Source: Spirosoma fluviale (GTDB taxonomy: Bacteria; Bacteroidota; Bacteroidia; Cytophagales; Spirosomataceae). From it: DNA of 5,721 nt. Below are positions 1-5,721 of this stretch, piece after piece. A model generated the notes under the pieces. It saw only the letters and a program-made list of their open reading frames with translations, was not told the DNA's origin and ran no database searches. Numbering within the stretch: the first letter of the stretch is position 1; the number at the start of each line of letters is the position of its first letter. The position numbers and the translations under genes were made by a program. The DNA is taken from NCBI GenBank assembly GCA_945860325.1, contig CAMARL010000129.1:1-5721 (forward strand). Direction: 5' to 3'.

Positions 1-593
1 ATGAAAAATCGGTCAAAAGAGGAGAATGGAGCACCAATCAAGATTGGTCCTACACCCTAAGTCCTATTCGCGAGTGGCATGGAAAAACCTTGGGGATCAT
101 AGGAATGGGCAACATAGGCCAAGCATTCGCCAACATGGCTGAAAGTTTATGCATGCAAGTTATTTATCACCACACGAAAGATTTAAAACTAGCCAATCGG
201 AAGTTTGTCGACATAAATGAATTAGCATCAACCTCAGATGTAATTAGTTTACACTGCCCGCTCACGGAAAAGACTGACAAAATGATTAATAGCGAATTTC
301 TTTCCCGTATGAAAAGCAGTTCTATTTTAATCAATACATCTAGAGGTGGTTTAATTCATTCTTTAGATCTGAAATCAGCTTTGGTTTCAGGCCAAATAAG
401 CGCAGCATTATTAGATGTGTTAGAGGTGGAACCACCGGCCGTTGGCCATCCGCTAATCGGAATTCCAAATGCCATAATCACTCCTCACATTGCTTGGATT
501 AGCCTAGAAGCTAGAAAAAGGATTGTTACTTCTTTAGAAAATACATTGAAATTGTATATACAAGGAAAGATTGTCAACTGTGTCAATCCTTAA
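1..593 (+). CDS. D-2-hydroxyacid dehydrogenase, NAD(P)-binding, 5'-truncated by the window edge
   Basis: The frame is open from base 3 to the TAA at 591-593, giving 196 visible residues; family members have roughly 310-330, so about 120 N-terminal residues are missing. The protein should reduce 2-oxoacids to D-2-hydroxyacids, or the reverse, in the cytosol. Visible, counting the codon at 3-5 as residue 1: a pre-Rossmann segment with GEW and DWSYTL (7-19), a GKTLGIIG strand, the dinucleotide motif GMGNIG (34-39), then the catalytic trio of the family: Arg114 in NTSRGG, Glu143 in the DVLEVEPP segment and His162 in TPHIAW. All three are intact, so the enzyme looks functional. The strand after the glycine motif ends in YHHTK with no acidic residue, so NADPH use is possible. 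The usual Asp after the RGG-L-[IV] segment is His. The substrate (glyoxylate, hydroxypyruvate, lactate or phosphoglycerate type) cannot be decided. It converges on the lipoprotein gene, overlapping it by 4 bases. Confidence 0.93.
   Translation, partial: EKSVKRGEWSTNQDWSYTLSPIREWHGKTLGIIGMGNIGQAFANMAESLCMQVIYHHTKDLKLANRKFVDINELASTSDVISLHCPLTEKTDKMINSEFLSRMKSSSILINTSRGGLIHSLDLKSALVSGQISAALLDVLEVEPPAVGHPLIGIPNAIITPHIAWISLEARKRIVTSLENTLKLYIQGKIVNCVNP
590..593. other. Shared TTAA: tail-to-tail overlap of two stop codons
   Basis: The + strand dehydrogenase ends with TAA at 591-593 and the - strand lipoprotein ends with TAA read from 592 to 590. The self-complementary tetramer TTAA supplies both stops, so the genes overlap by four bases with no spacer. 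The only inverted repeat across the junction is TCCT/AGGA around a 5-base loop, with no T tract on either side, so I see no intrinsic terminator. Confidence 0.9.
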
Positions 594-1258
594 TTAGGAA
601 CTTGGCTTTTCTGAATGCGGCTTGCTATTTTCTTTCCTTCGGATTTTGTCGGAATTTTTGGGATGACAATGGATATTAAATCGAGCTTTGGATTTAGTTT
701 TTGAATATCAGGATGCCTCACGTCGAACTCGACTTCCCCAGATATCATTTTATATGCTCCATCAGAAATACCTGGGTGTTCATTCGAAACATTAGAAAAC
801 ACTGCCAAATGACTCAAAGTGGAATCGCCGGTTAATTTTCCACCTTCCCAACTTACCACCGAGCCGCCATGAGACCAATTAAATCCTGAAAGGGTAAAGT
901 TTTTTGCGTTAATCGTTTGAACTTCAGTCAAGGTCATGCCCAAATAAAGGCCTGAATTTGTTTTCCAATCAGCGGTTTCGCCTTTAATCGTCACATCGAC
1001 GATGTTCGCATCATGGAAATACACAAACGCTTGCTTTTTGGAATTAGGGAAAATAATGCTGCCTTTCAACGTATCATCACCAATTACCCATGAGGTGTCA
1101 ATGATGACATTTTCTGATCCATATTTTAATTGTAAACCTTTCAACGTCATGCAATCAAGCACTTCATTTAAACTTCCAAAATTTTGTATTTGCTTTTTTT
1201 CCTGTGAGCAGGCAAGAGAGGATATAATTATAATAAGCAGGAATGATCTTTGAAACAT
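590..1258 (-). CDS. Predicted lipoprotein of unknown function
   Basis: This 222-residue protein begins with a short charged n-region (MFQR), a hydrophobic stretch FLLIIIISSL and a Cys at residue 17 in SSLAC. This looks like a signal peptidase II site, although the -3 position is Ser rather than the preferred Leu. I expect export and lipid anchoring, probably to the outer membrane. I chose the ATG at 1258: the frame extends to a TTG at 1279, but that adds seven residues before an already complete signal peptide. The mature part is soluble, with two similar short motifs, CMTLKGLQ (36-43) and GMTLTEVQ (107-114), and a Gly/Trp-rich segment at 124-142 (SGFNWSHGG, then SWEGGKL). The GMT-x-x-V pattern recalls SmpA/BamE-like small envelope domains, but this is only a resemblance. 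It lies 81 bases downstream of the barrel gene on the same strand. I do not recognise a named family. Confidence 0.82.
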   Translation of the reverse strand: MFQRSFLLIIIISSLACSQEKKQIQNFGSLNEVLDCMTLKGLQLKYGSENVIIDTSWVIGDDTLKGSIIFPNSKKQAFVYFHDANIVDVTIKGETADWKTNSGLYLGMTLTEVQTINAKNFTLSGFNWSHGGSVVSWEGGKLTGDSTLSHLAVFSNVSNEHPGISDGAYKMISGEVEFDVRHPDIQKLNPKLDLISIVIPKIPTKSEGKKIASRIQKSQVPN

Positions 1259-1339
1259 ATTCGATTGGTTTAAAAACAAAAATAATCAAAAGAAAAAGAT
1301 CTAGGCCTACGAAACGAAATACCTGACAAAAATCAATGA
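1259..1339 (-). other. 81-base intergenic region between the barrel and lipoprotein genes
   Basis: This is the only non-coding stretch in the window. In the - direction it has an 8-base palindrome TAGGCCTA (1302-1309) overlapping AGATCT (1297-1302), then a T-rich tract (about 1297-1270) leading to the ATG. The palindrome has no loop and does not extend, so it does not form a convincing terminator hairpin despite the T-rich sequence after it. The T-rich part contains the candidate -7 box described separately. Confidence 0.7.
1277..1284 (-). promoter_or_regulatory. Candidate Bacteroidota -7 promoter box for the lipoprotein gene
   Basis: On the - strand bases 1284 to 1277 read TATTTTTG, an exact match to the TAnnTTTG consensus known for the primary sigma factor of Bacteroidota. 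It ends 18 bases before the ATG at 1258, leaving room for a leader of roughly ten bases. No TTTG-type -33 element is present at the expected 19-21-base spacing, and T-rich DNA gives such matches by chance, so this is a weak call. If real, it would allow expression of the lipoprotein gene independent of the upstream TPR-barrel pair. Confidence 0.3.
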
Positions 1340-3043
1340 TTAAAATGAGTAACCGAACCCGGCATTAAAATTAAGACCTTGGACCGCATAATTCAAGTAG
1401 CGTTGATACGCTTTGCCCGTTAAATTATTTCCTTGAATATGAAAACTTGTATTCGGATTGAGCTGATAATGCAATTTAACATTCAAATCCATGATGTCCT
1501 CTAATGCAACAGCCTTTTGTGTTTTCACATCACGAGCAAACAAACCATTTATCAAATATACATCGGGTGACAATAAAAGTTTATTGGATAATCTAATTGA
1601 ATTGGTCCAAGAAGCAACCAAATTAGGTCTGTGAAACGGCTTTTCAATGATTAAGTTGTCGTAAGTGGCCGCGTCAAATTTTATCCCTGTGGTAATTCCC
1701 TCAGCCATCTTAAAATTAAAGTGACCTGTTAAATTGACTACTTTAACCTTCTTTTCATCCCCGACGTAAATCAATTCAAAAGCACCATTTTGAGTCATTG
1801 AATTAACAAAAAATGGAAGATCTGCATATTCAGAATAAGCATACTTAAGCTCAAAGTCGACGTATTTTTCAGTAGTTCCTTTGATTCCACCATATACATT
1901 TCCAACCTGGCTTGTATTTTTAACCAGAGTTTTGGCTCCAAGCCAAGGCAATTCAGCTGTAAAATTGGACAAAGAATTAAACTGAACATCTCCTCCTATC
2001 CCACCAAATAAATGAAAAATATCAGAAGGTGCATAATCAATCGATATTTGCGGAAAAACGCTCCCTTGTGATTTAGTCGCTATTCCATCACTCGAATTAA
2101 TGATATTTAAACCTACTTGCAAGGCAATTCGAGCCCCTGAAAACTGGATTTTTGGTTTTAAGCGATAAAATTGTCTACTAAAACTTGTCCCTTGCTTAAG
2201 TTCCGACAAGATGAAATCAGCATCAATCTCCCCAATCAAAGTTGGACTAAAATCAGTTGAATATTGAAATTTGGATTGAGAAACCCATTCCGATTCATTT
2301 CGTTGGTTTGAGAAAAAATTAAAGGATGATGTACCTGAATAATCAGATTTACCTTCCTTGTCTGAATTACTAAAATTACCTGAAACTAGAAAACGATTAT
2401 TAACAACTTCGATATCCCGTATCGTATAATACTTGGGAATTTCTTGCATGCCATAAAAAGCAGTGGAATTTTCTTTATAAGAAACCCGACTATCCCAAAA
2501 AACTTTCTTACCAAAACTTCGACTAGAAAAGCGAACTTCATTCTCACTTCTTCCTGAATATTCATTTAAAACAGAACCTGTTTGATTGGCATCATGATTA
2601 ACATACAGGCCTAAAAATTTATTCTCACTCGGAGCATAACCTGTATTAAAATTAAATAACGTTCGGCCATAATTCCCAATTCCAAATTTGGCGATATTCG
2701 TGTTTTTAACGGTTATAATAGCTAATTTCGAACCATTAACTTGCAATTTCAAAGCTTCAGGTTCCGTAAACTTAGCCAACGAATCTAAGGGCCAATCCCT
2801 TGAATCCATTTTCAAAATAACAGTTGGCGATTCTATTTTAAAGGAAGGCAATTCGTCAAATTTGCGATCTGAAACCTTTAAATCAATCGTCTTTTTCGCT
2901 CCACCAAACGTGGTTATGACACTCCGATCAATTGTACCCTTCTGGGCCAATAAGGTAGGATCAGCAAGCAAGCCAACAAGCCACAAAAAATGCGTCAGAA
3001 GAATCCTATTGACTTTAACCATGTGTGTGTTTATTGATAACAT
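1340..3043 (-). CDS. Outer-membrane beta-barrel protein, TonB-dependent-receptor-like without a plug
   Basis: This 567-residue protein has an N-terminal signal peptide: Lys10 and Arg13, a hydrophobic core at about 14-27 and likely cleavage after Ala33 (LLA|QKG). A short pre-barrel segment (about 34-118) is followed by alternating polar/aromatic strands to the C-terminus. GNYG (123-126) opens the barrel, FYG lies at 196-198, and the end has NNLTGKAYQRYL (539-550) and a terminal Phe in GFGYSF, the usual beta-barrel assembly signal. The end resembles the last strands of TonB-dependent receptors, but the pre-barrel region is too short for the roughly 130-residue plug and no TonB box is visible. 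Start: the ATG at 3043 lies 2 bases after the TPR stop, while an in-frame ATG at 3022 would give a more compact signal peptide (MVKVNR); both are plausible. It is co-transcribed with the TPR gene upstream. Transport, docking or assembly roles are possible; the substrate is unknown. Confidence 0.87.
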   Translation of the reverse strand: MLSINTHMVKVNRILLTHFLWLVGLLADPTLLAQKGTIDRSVITTFGGAKKTIDLKVSDRKFDELPSFKIESPTVILKMDSRDWPLDSLAKFTEPEALKLQVNGSKLAIITVKNTNIAKFGIGNYGRTLFNFNTGYAPSENKFLGLYVNHDANQTGSVLNEYSGRSENEVRFSSRSFGKKVFWDSRVSYKENSTAFYGMQEIPKYYTIRDIEVVNNRFLVSGNFSNSDKEGKSDYSGTSSFNFFSNQRNESEWVSQSKFQYSTDFSPTLIGEIDADFILSELKQGTSFSRQFYRLKPKIQFSGARIALQVGLNIINSSDGIATKSQGSVFPQISIDYAPSDIFHLFGGIGGDVQFNSLSNFTAELPWLGAKTLVKNTSQVGNVYGGIKGTTEKYVDFELKYAYSEYADLPFFVNSMTQNGAFELIYVGDEKKVKVVNLTGHFNFKMAEGITTGIKFDAATYDNLIIEKPFHRPNLVASWTNSIRLSNKLLLSPDVYLINGLFARDVKTQKAVALEDIMDLNVKLHYQLNPNTSFHIQGNNLTGKAYQRYLNYAVQGLNFNAGFGYSF

Positions 3044-3045
3044 AC

Positions 3046-5721
3046 TTATTTTAATGCTTGTAATTTAACTTTGGCCAACTTCTTAATTTCAGTATCACTG
3101 GAACTTTCGATCAAACTAGATAAGATAGCTTTGCTTTGTGGGATGTTTTTCAAATTGGCAAAATTATCTGCCAATAATAAAAAGGCTTTCCCAACAACTG
3201 AGGCTTCCGCATCATAAAAACGACCGGCCTTATCCACAAAATTTAACCTAATATGATCATTCGATTCTTTGTATTTGGCATCATTCGACAACATGGTTGC
3301 AAGGCGTAGGGAAGCCTGAGCTCCTTTTGAAAACGAGTCAAATTTTGTCGTCTCGACTAACCATTGGGTTTCTTTCTGTTTATCCCCTTTCAGTTCGTAT
3401 CCTTTGGCAATCTCCTCCGTATAGACCGACAAAACAAGCGAATCTTTCGTTGCCAATTGGCCAAAGTGATTAGCCGCGGAGTCCAAATAACCCATTTTTA
3501 AATATCCTTTCATAATGCCCGTGCTAGATACTGAAAAGAGTGAATCAACCGAACTCTTTAGCACTTTTTTATAGAGATCCGTCGACTGAGCATAATTTTT
3601 TAATTGGAAATGAGATTCAGCCAAATAATAATTAGCCTGAGCGACACTTTCGAATGTTGGATATTTTGTTAAAAACTTTTGTCCCAAAAGTGTTACTTCT
3701 TTGTATCGTTTTATATTAAAACTCATACGAACATTTTCAAAACTTCGATCCGCATTGTCTTCATCCTCTGGATTGGCCAATTCAAATTTTTCAGAAATAG
3801 CGATAAATTCCAACGAACGATTTGTTCGGGTTAACATTTCCCGCAATCCAACAATCGCATCTTTGGCAGACGGATCTTTAGGGAATTCGTTCACTATTCG
3901 CCTATAATCATCTGCAGCTGCAAAAAACTGACCTGTATTTTCATAGGATTGACCCTTAACCATCAATGATTTTATTAAAAGTGCGGATGCCAAATTAGGC
4001 CGATTAACCAACTCATAAAGACCTTTAATGACTTTAGCATAGGCCTCATTTGTTTGCAATCTGAAAAGGCAATCATAATAACGATAGGTATTAAAATCTG
4101 TCTCTTCTCCAGATTTTCCTAGTTTCAATAACTTTTCGTATTCTATTGACGCCTCCTTGTATTTTCGTAGATCATACAAAATAGAAGCTTTTCGCGTAAC
4201 TATTTCAAATTTATTTTCCGCTGAAATCGAACTAGCTAAGTCAAAATATTTAATTCCTTCGTTTAATTTACCCGCGGCCACAGACACCTCAGCTAGATTT
4301 AAATAGGTATTGTATTTGGCCGTTAAATCTTTAATATTGGATTCGTACTCCACAAAATATTGTTGGGCTTTTTCATACATCGACATATACGTAAAAGACT
4401 GAGCTAGACTTAATCTAACTCGCTGCTTAAGCCCATCCATATCGGCGATGGAAGCAATATCTGAAAGTAAATTCATGTATACTTTGACCGCCTCAGGATT
4501 CCGATTGGTCTTCGACAGTATTTCTCCCTGTCCATATTTAGCATAAGCAGCTATTTCCGCATTCACTGGGTAGCTCAACGATTTTTTGAAATCAGCCAAA
4601 GCTTCTGTTAAATCATTTGATTTATAGGCCCGATTAGCCTTATCGTACAACAAGGATTGATAAATAGCTTGAACATCTGCATTCTGTCCTTTTGCTTGCT
4701 TCAAATATGCTTCAATCGCACCTAAATTACCCCAATTACTCACCGTAAAAATTCTCAATTTCAATAAATCATTGAGGTTTTTTCCTTTTGGAAACCGTTT
4801 ATTACACTCATCAATTTCGGTTAAAGCCGCTGTAAATTTCTTTTGATCATTTAAAATGCCAATTTTCTTAAGATAGGCATCTTGAATAACAAGAGGGTCA
4901 AAGTTGACCGATTTAACTAAATCAAATGACTTGAGTGCAGCATCCTTTTGATCCAAGGCATCCAACACCAAACCTTTGTTGTATTCAACATGTTGGCCCA
5001 ATGAATCCTTGACAAAAACTATTTTATCAAACTCGCTTTTAGCTTCTTTATAATTCTTAATTTTAAAGACAGCATATGCTTTTTTAAATGTCAACAAACG
5101 TGTAATGCGCTCAGGATATCTCGTGAATAATTGTTGGTATACCTGATAAGCCTCTTGGAAATCTTCTCGCTGAAACCTCAAATTACCGACCATCAAGCCT
5201 ATATCATCAAGCTTAATTTTAGAATTAGGATTTTTCAAAAGAGGACCTGCATAAGCCAAAAGCTCCGTAAACTTTTCCTGTTTCAGCAAGGCACTTGTAA
5301 TCCAACGTGGTGCTTCAAGGCCATAAATTGATTCCCCTTCAATGAATTTAAAATCTTCAATCGCCAGATCATAATGCTTGCTATTGAAATTGATTAAACC
5401 AGAAAAATAAGCAGCAGGTTGGGAAAACTCTTCTTCCGGTTCGGTCTTAATTTGATTAAAAATACCATGTGCCTCGTCTTTTTGGCCTATTTGATAATAA
5501 GCAACCGCAAGTTTAAATTTAAATTCGATGTTGGTCAATGAACCCTTAGACAAATATTTAATGGCGCGTTTCCAATCTCCCGCTTCATAAAAATAGATTC
5601 CTAAATCACGAACGAGATCTGCTGAATATGGATTCTTAGGATAATTTTCAACAAAGCGATTGGCCAACACCTCTGCCTCAGGGCGCATGGAGTAAATCGA
5701 ACACATGCATAATAGATATTC
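3046..5721 (-). CDS. Large TPR-repeat protein, probable periplasmic scaffold, 5'-truncated by the window edge
   Basis: The frame is open from the right edge to the TAA at 3048-3046, with 891 residues visible. An internal ATG at 5706 exists, but codons continue in frame to the edge and the helical repeats start at once, so the true start, presumably with a signal peptide, lies outside. Counting from Met at 5706, about 20 TPR-like helix pairs cover nearly the whole chain, for example at 32-57, 64-89, 98-125, 169-198, 207-232, 351-381, 389-417, 466-495, 503-530, 580-608, 689-718 and 839-867. Typical A-x3-[FY] second helices include YKEAKSEF, LTEALADF and YKEASIEY; FPKDP and KYPT-type turns also occur. 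There is no catalytic domain and no membrane segment. Such solenoids bind other proteins. It is followed after 2 bases by the barrel gene, a pairing I recall as recurrent in Bacteroidota, so I infer it acts with that barrel at the envelope. Confidence 0.9.
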   Translation of the reverse strand, partial: EYLLCMCSIYSMRPEAEVLANRFVENYPKNPYSADLVRDLGIYFYEAGDWKRAIKYLSKGSLTNIEFKFKLAVAYYQIGQKDEAHGIFNQIKTEPEEEFSQPAAYFSGLINFNSKHYDLAIEDFKFIEGESIYGLEAPRWITSALLKQEKFTELLAYAGPLLKNPNSKIKLDDIGLMVGNLRFQREDFQEAYQVYQQLFTRYPERITRLLTFKKAYAVFKIKNYKEAKSEFDKIVFVKDSLGQHVEYNKGLVLDALDQKDAALKSFDLVKSVNFDPLVIQDAYLKKIGILNDQKKFTAALTEIDECNKRFPKGKNLNDLLKLRIFTVSNWGNLGAIEAYLKQAKGQNADVQAIYQSLLYDKANRAYKSNDLTEALADFKKSLSYPVNAEIAAYAKYGQGEILSKTNRNPEAVKVYMNLLSDIASIADMDGLKQRVRLSLAQSFTYMSMYEKAQQYFVEYESNIKDLTAKYNTYLNLAEVSVAAGKLNEGIKYFDLASSISAENKFEIVTRKASILYDLRKYKEASIEYEKLLKLGKSGEETDFNTYRYYDCLFRLQTNEAYAKVIKGLYELVNRPNLASALLIKSLMVKGQSYENTGQFFAAADDYRRIVNEFPKDPSAKDAIVGLREMLTRTNRSLEFIAISEKFELANPEDEDNADRSFENVRMSFNIKRYKEVTLLGQKFLTKYPTFESVAQANYYLAESHFQLKNYAQSTDLYKKVLKSSVDSLFSVSSTGIMKGYLKMGYLDSAANHFGQLATKDSLVLSVYTEEIAKGYELKGDKQKETQWLVETTKFDSFSKGAQASLRLATMLSNDAKYKESNDHIRLNFVDKAGRFYDAEASVVGKAFLLLADNFANLKNIPQSKAILSSLIESSSDTEIKKLAKVKLQALK

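Noticed and set aside
1..60. Short + strand frame from ATG at 1 to TAA at 58-60
   Set aside because: Only 19 codons in the wrong frame of the dehydrogenase; no sign of a real gene.
90..92. TTG as the start codon of the dehydrogenase (167-residue version)
   Set aside because: Conserved family sequence (GEW, DWSYTL, HGKT) continues in frame upstream to the window edge, so the TTG is an internal Leu codon.
552..563. Perfect 12-base palindrome TTGTATATACAA near the 3' end of the dehydrogenase gene
   Set aside because: It lies within coding sequence (codons for LYIQ), is AT-rich and occurs once here; there is no evidence that it is an operator.
1002..1253. 83-residue + strand open frame opposite the lipoprotein gene
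   Set aside because: Antisense shadow of a better-supported gene with a signal peptide; its translation shows no family features.
1277..1279. TTG at 1279 as the start of the lipoprotein
   Set aside because: It adds MFLNQSN before a complete signal peptide that begins at the ATG at 1258, and it overlaps the candidate -7 box.
1297..1309. TAGGCCTA/AGATCT palindromes followed by a T-rich tract as a terminator after the barrel gene
   Set aside because: The inverted repeat has no loop and does not extend beyond 8 bases, so no stable RNA hairpin is expected.
1795..1989. 64-residue - strand frame inside the barrel gene
   Set aside because: Out-of-frame shadow of the barrel coding sequence.
2688..3068. 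126-residue + strand open frame opposite the 5' end of the barrel gene
   Set aside because: Antisense shadow; its hydrophobic ends come from the complement of the signal-peptide region.
3701..3907. Small + strand frame opposite the TPR gene (also 5131-5331)
   Set aside because: Antisense shadows in AT-rich coding DNA with no recognisable product.
5704..5706. ATG at 5706 (- strand) as the true start of the TPR protein
   Set aside because: The frame is open through the last five codons to the window edge, there is no signal peptide, and the repeat region starts immediately; the gene is cut by the window.

Overview
The window looks like an ordinary chromosomal stretch from a member of the Bacteroidota. 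The grounds are AT-rich DNA (judged by eye), no Shine-Dalgarno-like sequences before the starts, a Bacteroidota-type -7 promoter box (TAnnTTTG form), a plug-less TonB-receptor-like outer-membrane barrel next to a giant TPR protein, and a short lipoprotein with a relaxed lipobox. I cannot name a genus from the sequence.

Layout: bases 1-593 on the + strand hold the C-terminal two thirds of a D-2-hydroxyacid dehydrogenase whose N-terminus lies before the window. It converges on a - strand block that fills the rest of the window. Read in its own direction, that block contains a large TPR-repeat protein (5721-3046, N-terminus beyond the right edge), an outer-membrane beta-barrel protein (3043-1340) and, after an 81-base gap, a small predicted lipoprotein of unknown function (1258-590). 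The TPR and barrel genes are separated by only 2 bases and are almost certainly co-transcribed. The lipoprotein gene may be read through from them or started from its own weak promoter. The dehydrogenase and lipoprotein genes overlap tail to tail by 4 bases, with both stop codons taken from one TTAA.

How they may work together: the TPR protein is probably a periplasmic protein-protein interaction scaffold, and the barrel sits in the outer membrane with no visible plug domain or TonB box. Their tight coupling suggests one envelope complex, with the lipoprotein as a possible accessory. The substrate or role of this pair cannot be read from the sequence and is the most interesting open question here. 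The dehydrogenase is a cytosolic metabolic enzyme with no evident link to the envelope genes. No RNA genes, mobile elements, CRISPR arrays or convincing terminators were found. The only non-coding stretch is the 81 bases at 1259-1339.
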